Position numbers and translations under genes: made by a program. From contig NZJU01000038.1 of NCBI GenBank assembly GCA_002692325.1, positions 10,362-16,553 of the forward strand: 6,192 bases of DNA. The letters are read 5' to 3'. The notes under the pieces are model-generated. The model had not been told where the DNA came from, made no database searches, and worked only from the letters and a program-made list of their open reading frames with translations. Shown in pieces: positions 1-5,987 of this stretch; the first letter of the stretch is position 1; each line of letters opens with the position of its first letter. The DNA comes from Candidatus Pelagibacter sp. (lineage in GTDB: Bacteria; Pseudomonadota; Alphaproteobacteria; Pelagibacterales; Pelagibacteraceae).

Positions 1-1396
1 GATCTTTTGAACTTGTAGGTTTTTGATTTATTAAGAAAAAACCTACCAATGTGTCTAGTTTATCTACTATAGATATGGAAAAGCTAATAGGTGTTTTACT
101 AACTAAAGTTGAGTTTCCTATCGGAAGATAATGGTCGCTAATAGCGTTCGCAACTTCTTGTTCGAATCCCTGTGACAAAGCGAAATATTTTCCCATTATG
201 CCTTGTAGTTCAGGATATTCACTTACAAGATCAGAACACAAGTCTGATTTTGAAATTGACGCAGCTATTTCAACTTTTTCTTTATTAATATTTAATTCAT
301 CTGACAGCCAAGAACTTAACTTTCTTAATCTTTGGGTTTTATCGTAAATTGATCCGAGTTTTTCATAAAAAGTTATTTTTTTTAAATTTGCTATTTGCTT
401 GATCAAATTTTTGGATTTATCTTTTTCCCAAAAAAATTTTGCGTCTGACAATCTTGCATCAACAACTCTTTGGTTGCCTATTTTTATAAGATTATCTTTA
501 TCTGATTTATTTGAAACTACACAAAAACTATTTGTTAATTTGTTTTCTTTATTAAAAAGTGGAAAATATTTTTGATGACTTTCTAAAGTAGAAATAATAA
601 TCTCACTTGGTATCTCAAGGTATTTCTTATCAAAATCAACTAATAGAACATTTGGATCCTCAACTAAATTTGTAACTTCTTCTATTAACTTTTCTTTGAA
701 ATAGGCTTTGAAATTTTGAGATTTGCATATTGATTCTAATCTTTTCAATATTATCCCCTCTCTTTCTAAGTGGTTCAAAAAAATATTATTTTTTTTTAAA
801 AATTTTATGTATTCTTTAAAATTTCTAATCTTTTTTGAAATTCTGTTAAGGTCTTTGTCTATGATCACAATATCAGTTGATCTAAGGTGCCCGAATTGAA
901 ATGACAAATGTTTATTATCAAATAAGGCTAAGATTGATCTTAAAGGTCTACCCCAAATCATCTCTTTGTTCGACCATCTCATTGATTTTTTCCATTTAAA
1001 AGTTGAAATAACATTTAAAAGTATTTTTGTAATTGCGTCTTTTGTAAATATTTCTTTTGAGACAGTCCTTATAAAGTAAAATTCACCTTTAGCGACTGTT
1101 TTTTTGAAGGCCATTTTTTTATTTACATTATGTGATCTTAAAAAATTATTAAGTATATCTTCAATTACTCCTACTTTTGGGCCTTTAATTTCTTTAGATT
1201 TAATTTTTAATTTTTCATTTAAACCAATTATGTGGATAGTTAGTCTTGTTGGAGATGAAAAAGAATATATCTTTTTAAAGTTAATATTTTCCTCTTTCAT
1301 TAACTCTGAAAATCTCTCTTTAAATTCATTTCTCACACTTATTTGCAAGCTTGGTGGAATTTCTTCGCTATAAAGTTCTATAAAAAATTCACTCAT
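1..1396 (-). CDS. glyS: Glycyl-tRNA synthetase beta subunit, 3' end missing
   Basis: Beta subunit of the heterotetrameric (alpha2beta2) bacterial glycyl-tRNA synthetase, which charges tRNA-Gly in the cytoplasm; the beta chain mainly recognises tRNA. I translated the minus strand from the ATG at 1394-1396: 465 intact codons run to the left edge with no stop. Family hallmarks are ELYSEEIPP (residues 7-15), SPTRL (48-52), MRWSNKEMIWGRPLRS (139-154), SHQKYF (273-278), ARLSDAKFFWEKD (314-326), YPELQGIMGKYFAL (394-407) and DKLDTLVGFF (445-454). The frame ends in PTSSKD, just before the usual SKDPFALRR region. Complete family members are about 690 residues, so roughly the last third, including the C-terminal anticodon-binding domain, lies outside the window. 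It starts 2 bases after the glyQ stop, so it is the third gene of the S49-glyQ-glyS operon and probably translationally coupled. No Shine-Dalgarno is visible. A run of nine A residues (minus strand, 789-797) is read in frame. Confidence 0.96.
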   Translation of the reverse strand, partial: MSEFFIELYSEEIPPSLQISVRNEFKERFSELMKEENINFKKIYSFSSPTRLTIHIIGLNEKLKIKSKEIKGPKVGVIEDILNNFLRSHNVNKKMAFKKTVAKGEFYFIRTVSKEIFTKDAITKILLNVISTFKWKKSMRWSNKEMIWGRPLRSILALFDNKHLSFQFGHLRSTDIVIIDKDLNRISKKIRNFKEYIKFLKKNNIFLNHLEREGIILKRLESICKSQNFKAYFKEKLIEEVTNLVEDPNVLLVDFDKKYLEIPSEIIISTLESHQKYFPLFNKENKLTNSFCVVSNKSDKDNLIKIGNQRVVDARLSDAKFFWEKDKSKNLIKQIANLKKITFYEKLGSIYDKTQRLRKLSSWLSDELNINKEKVEIAASISKSDLCSDLVSEYPELQGIMGKYFALSQGFEQEVANAISDHYLPIGNSTLVSKTPISFSISIVDKLDTLVGFFLINQKPTSSKD

Positions 1397-1398
1397 TG

Positions 1399-2274
1399 TT
1401 AATTTTGATTTTTTAACCAGGCTGATCCTGAACCTTTTGCAAGTTCTCTTATTCTACTAATATAATTTGTCCTTTCAGCGACACCGATCACACCTCTTGC
1501 GTCTAATAAATTAAAAAAGTGGCTAGCTTTAAGACACTGATCGTATGCAGGAAGTGCCAAATTATTTTCTAATAGTGATAAACACTCTTTTTCAGCCAAT
1601 TCAAAACTTTTTAACAGTGCTTCAGTATTTGCAAATTCAAAATTATAAGCAGAAAATTCTTTTTCTGAAAGAAAGAAAATATCTCTATATTTAACTCCTT
1701 CTTGATTCCAATCTATATCGAATACATTCTTTTTCTCTTGAACGAACATGCAAATTCTCTCTAATCCATAAGTAAGCTCAACCGGTATAGGCTTACAATC
1801 GACACTTGCCATTTGTTGAAAGTACGTAAATTGAGTAATCTCCATTCCATCACACCACACTTCCCAACCTAATCCTGCAGCACCTAGTGTTGGGCTTTCC
1901 CAATCGTCCTCGACAAATCTAATATCGTGTTTCTTTACGTCTATGCCAATAGCATTAAGACTTTTTAAATATAATTGTTTAATATTATCTGGTGATGGTT
2001 TTATTATTACTTGGTACTGGTAATAGTGTTGTAAACGATTTGGATTTTCAGCATATCTACCATCGGTAGGTCTTCTTGATGGTTGGACATATGCAGCTTT
2101 CCAGGGCTTTGGGCCTAGGGATCTTAATGTTGTAGCAGGATGGAATGTTCCCGCACCTACCTCAACATCATAAGGTTGGAGTAAAATACAACCATATCTT
2201 CCCCAGTATTTTTGAAGAGCCATTATTAATTCCTGGAAGGAATTATTATTTTTTTTTAAATTTTTTGTAGGCAT
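1399..2274 (-). CDS. glyQ: Glycyl-tRNA synthetase alpha subunit
   Basis: Catalytic alpha subunit of the bacterial alpha2beta2 glycyl-tRNA synthetase, a class II synthetase that activates glycine with ATP and passes it to tRNA-Gly together with GlyS. The 291 residues match the usual length of about 290-310. Visible family blocks are [18 protein letters not shown] (12-29), [19 protein letters not shown] (31-49), [19 protein letters not shown] (64-82), [18 protein letters not shown] (123-140), [12 protein letters not shown] (143-154), ELTYGLERI (166-174) and [16 protein letters not shown] (257-272). All core motifs appear intact. The N-terminus carries a short Lys/Asn-rich lead (residues 4-11) before the conserved SFQ block, encoded over a nine-A tract. 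The ATG abuts the stop codon of the S49 gene directly (TAAATG) and no Shine-Dalgarno is seen, which suggests re-initiation by ribosomes finishing the peptidase. glyS follows after 2 bases. No T-box or glycine riboswitch fits in the junctions. Confidence 0.98.
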   Translation of the reverse strand: MPTKNLKKNNNSFQELIMALQKYWGRYGCILLQPYDVEVGAGTFHPATTLRSLGPKPWKAAYVQPSRRPTDGRYAENPNRLQHYYQYQVIIKPSPDNIKQLYLKSLNAIGIDVKKHDIRFVEDDWESPTLGAAGLGWEVWCDGMEITQFTYFQQMASVDCKPIPVELTYGLERICMFVQEKKNVFDIDWNQEGVKYRDIFFLSEKEFSAYNFEFANTEALLKSFELAEKECLSLLENNLALPAYDQCLKASHFFNLLDARGVIGVAERTNYISRIRELAKGSGSAWLKNQN

Positions 2275-3087
2275 TTACAAACCAAATTTTTGCCACAAGC
2301 TTCTCTCATTAAAATTATCAAGAAAATCATCGAGTCGATGATCTAAAGAACTTGAAAGTTTTTTTGCTAAAAAACCTTTCTGTTTTTCAAATTTTTTAAT
2401 TACCAAATTTTCACCAAATCTTTCTTTAAGAACTTGGTCAGCATTACCTATTCCATCAATTAGACCAAGCTTAAGAGCAGAAGAACCTGACCAAAATTCT
2501 CCGGTAAAAATGTTATTTTTTTCTGGTTCCACAAGTTTTTTGCCTCTGCTATTTTTTACAACTGTTATGAAATCGTTATGTAATTCTAATTGAATTTTTT
2601 TTAATCTTAAAACATCTTCTTGCTTTTCATCAACAAAAGGATCTAGTGTACTTTTATTTTTTCCTGCAGTGTATATTCTTCTTTCAATACCATATTTTTT
2701 TATAAGATCTTTAAAACCAAAAGACGCAGAAATCACACCGATAGATCCAATTATTGAACTTGAATTAGCGAAGATTTCATCTCCAGCACAAGCTATGAAG
2801 TACCCTCCAGAGGCTGCCACGTCCTCTGCAAAAATTAAAACTTTTGTATCATTCTTTTTTGCTAATTGTCGAATATAACTGTAAATTAGATGTGATTGAA
2901 CAGGTGATCCTCCTGGTGAATTAATTGAAATTGCAACTACTTTGGGTTTTTTAAAATTGAACGCTTTTGTTAAAAGATCGCGCTGACTAGCTAAATCTAT
3001 CCCTTGTTTAAACCTCCCTGCAGAACCTATGACGCCGGTCAGTCTGACGTGTGGTATGATTATTTTTTTTTTAAATATTGAGAACAT
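2275..3087 (-). CDS. S49 family serine peptidase (SppA/SohB-like), cytoplasmic form
   Basis: Member of peptidase family S49 (signal peptide peptidase A-like), which cleaves with a Ser/Lys dyad. The 270 residues form one S49 domain: VRLTGVIG (14-21), the SINSPGGSP loop (54-62), the nucleophile block AEDVAASGGYFIAC (87-100) with probable catalytic Ser93, IIGSIGVI (112-119), and AGKNKSTLDPF (141-151) with probable general base Lys145. The Ser-Lys spacing of 52 equals that of Bacillus SppA (Ser147/Lys199). The end of the S49 core is seen in GLIDGIGNAD (208-217). There is no signal peptide or hydrophobic membrane segment, unlike classical SppA and SohB, so it is probably soluble; substrates are unknown. 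The start is fixed by an in-frame TAA just two codons upstream. It leads the S49-glyQ-glyS operon, an arrangement I recall from other alphaproteobacteria, with ispB divergent. Ten consecutive A residues (minus strand, 3063-3072) lie within codons 6-9. The exact subfamily and any role linked to glycyl-tRNA synthetase are unclear. Confidence 0.93.
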   Translation of the reverse strand: MFSIFKKKIIIPHVRLTGVIGSAGRFKQGIDLASQRDLLTKAFNFKKPKVVAISINSPGGSPVQSHLIYSYIRQLAKKNDTKVLIFAEDVAASGGYFIACAGDEIFANSSSIIGSIGVISASFGFKDLIKKYGIERRIYTAGKNKSTLDPFVDEKQEDVLRLKKIQLELHNDFITVVKNSRGKKLVEPEKNNIFTGEFWSGSSALKLGLIDGIGNADQVLKERFGENLVIKKFEKQKGFLAKKLSSSLDHRLDDFLDNFNERSLWQKFGL

Positions 3088-3103
3088 TTGATTATTAAGG
3101 TTA

Positions 3104-3132
3104 CTTATATCAATAGATTTGAAAAATCTTAA
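3104..3132 (-). promoter_or_regulatory. Candidate sigma70 promoter for S49-glyQ-glyS
   Basis: On the minus strand a TTAAGA hexamer (3132-3127) lies 17 bases before TATAAG (3109-3104). The first matches the -35 consensus at 4 of 6 positions and the second the -10 at 5 of 6. Transcription would begin near 3097, giving a leader of about 10 bases before the S49 ATG at 3087. Spacing is ideal, but in DNA this AT-rich chance matches are common, so this is a candidate only. Confidence 0.35.
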
Positions 3133-3186
3133 ATAATTATTACGCTACTCAGAGTTGCATTGAAGGTGCGTCAACAGGGATAAATT

Positions 3187-3200
3187 TAAAAAATTTTTTA
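3187..3200. repeat. A6T6 perfect palindrome upstream of ispB
   Basis: A perfect 14-base inverted repeat (T, six A, six T, A) sits 27 bases before the ispB ATG. A-tract/T-tract dyads of this kind give intrinsically stiff or bent DNA and can act as promoter upstream elements or nucleoid-protein sites. Being pure A/T, it would make only a weak RNA hairpin and does not look like a terminator. Whether it has a function is unknown. Confidence 0.4.
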
Positions 3201-3227
3201 CAAAAAAAATGAATTATAAACACTTAA

Positions 3228-4238
3228 ATGGGCCTAGTTGTTCCAATTAAAAAAATCAATACTTCATATCAGGACTTAAAAGGTCTCGTAAAACCTAAGC
3301 TTTTAAAAGTAGAAAAATTAATACATGAAAGACTTCAAAGTGATGTGGGTTTAATTAAAAAAATGACTGATCATCACTTGAATTCGGGGGGGAAAAGATT
3401 GAGAGCCATGCTTACTTTAGGTTCTTCTAAATTAGCAGGTTATGAATTAGGAGATAGAGACGTAAATTTAGCTGCATGTGTAGAACTGATTCACTCTGCA
3501 ACACTATTACATGATGATGTAATTGATGAAAGTAAAGTCAGACGAGGTAACGAAACTTCTAACTCTATTTGGGGTAATCAATCTTCGATACTTGTTGGGG
3601 ATTATCTATTAAGCAGATGCTTTGAAATAATGGTAGAAGATGGTGACTTAGATATTCTGAAGTTATTATCCTCAACATCAGCTAAAATATCTCAAGGAGA
3701 AGTTTTGCAACTCCAGCATAAAGGTGAAGCAGATTTAACTGAAAAAATTTACCTAAAAATTATTAGCCTTAAAACCGCTGCATTATTTTCTGCATCAACA
3801 AGAGTTGGTGCATGTCTAGCTGGTTCGAATGATAAAGAAAAAGATATTTTAGAATTTTACGGTAAAAACTTGGGGTTAGCTTTTCAAATTGCTGATGATG
3901 CGCTAGACTACAACGCAGAAGAAAAAATGTTTGGAAAAAAAATAGGAAAAGATTTTTACGAAGGCAAGGCTACATTACCAATAATAATTTTGTATCAAAG
4001 AGCAAATTCAAATGAGAGAAAAAAACTGTTTGATATTTTTAAAAGAGACAAAAGATCCAAAGAAGACTTTGATACAACTTTAGAGCTAATTAAAAAATAT
4101 AACGTTATCAAGGAGACAATTAAAAGAGCTGAATATTTTGTAAATGTCTCGAGAGATGCAATTGCTGTTTTCAATGACACTGAGGAAAAAAAAGTTTTAC
4201 AAAATTTAACGAATTTTAGTCTAAACAGGAAGTTTTAA
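3228..4238 (+). CDS. ispB: Long-chain polyprenyl diphosphate synthase (octaprenyl/decaprenyl type)
   Basis: Trans-isoprenyl diphosphate synthase that adds IPP units to an allylic primer to build the all-trans side chain of ubiquinone; a cytosolic, mostly alpha-helical enzyme. The 336 residues fit the family. Key motifs are GGKRLRAML (54-62, IPP and allylic diphosphate binding), the first Asp-rich motif DDVID (96-100) in LLHDDVIDESKVRRG, GDYLLSR (124-130), GEVLQL (157-162), KTA (182-184), FQIADDALD (219-227) with the second Asp-rich motif DDALD (223-227), and GKATLPIIILY (246-256). Ala91, five residues before the first Asp-rich motif, is small, as in long-chain synthases rather than GGPP/FPP synthases; whether the product is C40 or C50 cannot be read from sequence. 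The ATG is directly preceded by an in-frame TAA (TAAATG), which fixes the start; there is no Shine-Dalgarno. The gene diverges from the S49 operon and ends head-on against pdxH with overlapping stop codons. Confidence 0.93.
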   Translation: MGLVVPIKKINTSYQDLKGLVKPKLLKVEKLIHERLQSDVGLIKKMTDHHLNSGGKRLRAMLTLGSSKLAGYELGDRDVNLAACVELIHSATLLHDDVIDESKVRRGNETSNSIWGNQSSILVGDYLLSRCFEIMVEDGDLDILKLLSSTSAKISQGEVLQLQHKGEADLTEKIYLKIISLKTAALFSASTRVGACLAGSNDKEKDILEFYGKNLGLAFQIADDALDYNAEEKMFGKKIGKDFYEGKATLPIIILYQRANSNERKKLFDIFKRDKRSKEDFDTTLELIKKYNVIKETIKRAEYFVNVSRDAIAVFNDTEEKKVLQNLTNFSLNRKF

Positions 4239-4867
4239 GGATACAGCAAGGATCTCTCCCATAAAATATTATTTTTTTTGTAAATTAATCTTTCATGAAT
4301 TCTTCCTTCTCCATCAAGCCAAAATTCTATTTCTTTTGGAATTAGTCTCCAGCCAGACCAGTAAGGAGGTCTAGGAACACTTTTGTTCTCAGGATATTTC
4401 TTTTCAAAATTTTCTATCTCTTTAAGAAATTTTTCTCTATTTTCTAATTTTTCTGATTGGGTAGAGGCCCAAGCACCAATTTTGTTTTTGTAGGGTCTTG
4501 AGTTGTAGTACTTGTCAGCTTCATTGTCGGAAACTTTTTCCAGTTCACCTAAAATTCTCACTTGTCTTCTGATGCTCTTCCAATGAAAGCACATTGAAGC
4601 TTTTTTATTTTTTTTTATTTCTTCACCTTTTCTACTTGACAAATTAGTATAAAATACAAATCCCTTTTCATTAATACCCTTTAACAAAACCATGCGAACA
4701 TTAGGCTGATTATCGATATTTGAAGTCGCAAGGGCTAAAGCATTCGGATCATTGATTTCATTGTTTCGTGCGACTTTAAACCAATTATTGAATAAATCTA
4801 TGGGATTTTCCAAGTCTTCAAAGCACTTATCAATACCTAAAGAATTTTTGCCATTTTTTTGATTCAT
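4235..4867 (-). CDS. pdxH: Pyridoxamine/pyridoxine 5'-phosphate oxidase
   Basis: FMN-dependent oxidase that converts pyridoxine 5'-phosphate or pyridoxamine 5'-phosphate to pyridoxal 5'-phosphate with O2, the last step of DXP-dependent PLP synthesis; a cytosolic homodimer. The 210 residues are close to the usual 210-220. FMN-binding elements include RMVLLK (58-63), VFYTN (71-75), SSRKG (77-81) and RRQVRILG (100-107). The substrate region shows YYNSRPYKNKIGAWAS (120-135), the C-terminal PNPOx dimerisation region PRPPYWSGWRL (165-175), IEFWLDG (180-186) and RIH (189-191), whose Arg and His contact PLP in family structures. The last residues, WERSLLYP, lack the Arg of the usual WxxxRLxP ending. 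The ATG is 34 bases from the divergent aroC start. At the other end its TAA shares a TTAA with the ispB stop, so no terminator separates them. There is no Shine-Dalgarno. Confidence 0.95.
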   Translation of the reverse strand: MNQKNGKNSLGIDKCFEDLENPIDLFNNWFKVARNNEINDPNALALATSNIDNQPNVRMVLLKGINEKGFVFYTNLSSRKGEEIKKNKKASMCFHWKSIRRQVRILGELEKVSDNEADKYYNSRPYKNKIGAWASTQSEKLENREKFLKEIENFEKKYPENKSVPRPPYWSGWRLIPKEIEFWLDGEGRIHERLIYKKNNILWERSLLYP

Positions 4868-4891
4868 ATATTATATAAAATAAATTATACA
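4863..4891 (+). promoter_or_regulatory. Candidate aroC promoter overlapping pdxH start
   Basis: TTCATA (4863-4868, 4 of 6 to the -35, covering the pdxH start codon) is followed after exactly 17 bases by TATACA (4886-4891, 4 of 6 to the -10). Transcription would start around 4898, only about 4 bases before the aroC ATG at 4902, giving an almost leaderless message. Support is positional and by consensus only. Confidence 0.4.
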
Positions 4892-4912
4892 TTAAAAAAT
4901 TATGTCTTTTAA
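4884..4912 (-). promoter_or_regulatory. Candidate pdxH promoter with perfect TATAAT
   Basis: On the minus strand a perfect TATAAT (4889-4884) is preceded, 17 bases upstream, by TTAAAA (4912-4907), a 4 of 6 match to the -35 that lies inside the first codons of aroC. The predicted start near 4877 leaves a leader of about 10 bases before the pdxH ATG. The -10 overlaps the aroC -10 candidate on the other strand. Confidence 0.45.
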
Positions 4913-5987
4913 TACTTTTGGAAAAATATTTCGATTTACCACGTGGGGTGAGTCCCATGGTCCAGCAATAGGCTGTGTAATTGATGGAGTGCCTCCAAAT
5001 GTGCCTTTAAATGAAAAAGAAATCCAGAGAGATATGGACAGACGGAGACCAGGTCAGTCAAAATTCACAACTCAAAGAAAAGAGACGGACAAAGTAAATA
5101 TTTTATCGGGTGTTTTCGAAGGTAAAACAACGGGAACTCCCATTTCGATACTTATTCACAATGAAGATAAAAAATCACGAGATTATGAGTCTATAAAAAA
5201 TAAGTTTAGACCTGGTCATGCTGATTTTACTTATTTTAAGAAATATGGAATTAGAGATTACCGTGGTGGCGGGAGACAGTCGGCAAGAGAAACTGCATCT
5301 AGAGTTGCTGCTGGTGCGGTGGCTAAAATTATACTTAAAAATATTTTGGGCAAAAAGTTTAAAATAATTGGTGCAGTTACCCAACTAGGCGTTATGTCTT
5401 GTAAAATCTCTAATTGGAATGATAAAGAAATTAGGAACAATCCTTTTTTCTGCCCAGATAAAAGATCAGTGAAACTTTGGGAAAAATATTTAATGGCAGT
5501 TAGGAAATCTGGTTCTTCCTGTGGTGCAGTTATTGAACTTAGAGCCAGCGGAGTACCAGTGGGACTTGGAGCGCCTATTTATTCCAAACTTGATACAGAT
5601 ATAGCTGCAGCGTTAATGAGTATAAATGCTGTTAAAGGCGTAAATATTGGGGCGGGCATGTCTGCAGCATATTTAAGCGGAGAAGAAAATTCAGATGAGA
5701 TGAGAAAAAGGTCAGGTAAGACAAATTTTAAATCTAATAATGCCGGAGGAATTTTAGGTGGTATTTCATCTGGTCAAGACATAAATGTGTCTTTCGCTGT
5801 CAAACCTACATCCTCTATTTTAAACAAAAGAGAAACGATTGATAAAAAAGGTAAAAATACTATTATTTCTGTAAAAGGTAGACATGACCCTTGTGTTGGG
5901 ATCAGGGCTGTTCCAATTGGAGAAGCAATGCTTTCTTGCGTCTTATTGGATCATTATCTCATGCAAAGAGCTCAGTGCGGAGATTAG
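4902..5987 (+). CDS. aroC: Chorismate synthase
   Basis: Last enzyme of the shikimate pathway: removes phosphate from EPSP by 1,4-trans elimination to form chorismate, using reduced FMN without net redox change; a cytosolic homotetramer. The 361 residues match the bacterial length. All three family signatures are present: [17 protein letters not shown] (16-32, with His19), [19 protein letters not shown] (121-139) and [19 protein letters not shown] (325-343). Also seen are [14 protein letters not shown] (46-59), [14 protein letters not shown] (68-81), [14 protein letters not shown] (103-116, with His106) and [13 protein letters not shown] (279-291). His19 and His106 correspond to the two conserved catalytic histidines of the family. 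The start follows an in-frame TAA three codons upstream and has no Shine-Dalgarno. It is divergent from pdxH across 34 bases and its TAG overlaps the dxs stop codon on the other strand. Chorismate also supplies the ubiquinone ring precursor, linking this gene to ispB. Confidence 0.98.
   Translation: MSFNTFGKIFRFTTWGESHGPAIGCVIDGVPPNVPLNEKEIQRDMDRRRPGQSKFTTQRKETDKVNILSGVFEGKTTGTPISILIHNEDKKSRDYESIKNKFRPGHADFTYFKKYGIRDYRGGGRQSARETASRVAAGAVAKIILKNILGKKFKIIGAVTQLGVMSCKISNWNDKEIRNNPFFCPDKRSVKLWEKYLMAVRKSGSSCGAVIELRASGVPVGLGAPIYSKLDTDIAAALMSINAVKGVNIGAGMSAAYLSGEENSDEMRKRSGKTNFKSNNAGGILGGISSGQDINVSFAVKPTSSILNKRETIDKKGKNTIISVKGRHDPCVGIRAVPIGEAMLSCVLLDHYLMQRAQCGD

Larger units (their letters stand above)
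3088..3227. other. Divergent intergenic region between S49-glyQS operon and ispB
   Basis: This is the longest non-coding stretch in the window (140 bases) and must carry the start signals for both the minus-strand S49-glyQS operon and plus-strand ispB. It has three parts: an AT-rich left part containing the candidate operon promoter; a segment at 3144-3179 with 19 G/C out of 36 bases, clearly above its surroundings; and a very AT-rich right part with an A6T6 palindrome. Plus-strand promoter candidates for ispB are all weak: TTGAAA (3119-3124) with TACGCT (3141-3146, spacer 16), or TTGCAT (3155-3160) with GATAAA (3179-3184, spacer 18). TATAAA at 3215-3220 would give a leaderless ispB message but has no good -35. 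I see no tRNA, riboswitch or rho-independent terminator here. Confidence 0.6.

Noticed and set aside
1104..1373. Plus-strand open frame of 89 codons
   Set aside because: It lies entirely antisense to the conserved N-terminal part of glyS, has a Phe/Leu/Ser-rich composition expected of the complement of Lys-rich coding, and matches no family I know.
1..1396. Suspicion that glyS is a broken gene because no complete frame with a stop exists in 1-1396
   Set aside because: Translation from 1396 gives 465 uninterrupted codons with family motifs in the right order up to the edge; the gene is cut by the window, not damaged.
2669..2878. Plus-strand open frame of 69 codons
   Set aside because: It is antisense to the catalytic core of the S49 peptidase, which carries clear motifs on the other strand.
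3154..3175. Imperfect hairpin as a terminator or riboswitch
   Set aside because: Only six base pairs with a bulge, followed by AT-rich mixed sequence rather than a T-run directly after the stem; it matches no riboswitch or T-box I know. Kept only as part of the GC-island observation.
3209..3250. Possible 13-codon upstream frame (ATG at 3209 to TAA at 3250) overlapping the ispB start
   Set aside because: It has no ribosome-binding site, resembles no known leader peptide, and starts in A-rich DNA where ATG is frequent by chance. It would matter only if ispB transcripts start upstream of 3209.
3995..4180. Minus-strand open frame of 61 codons
   Set aside because: It is antisense to the C-terminal part of ispB and has low-complexity Leu/Ser content with no recognisable motif.
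5175..5440. Two overlapping minus-strand open frames
   Set aside because: Both are antisense to aroC across its second signature region; the aroC frame explains the sequence.
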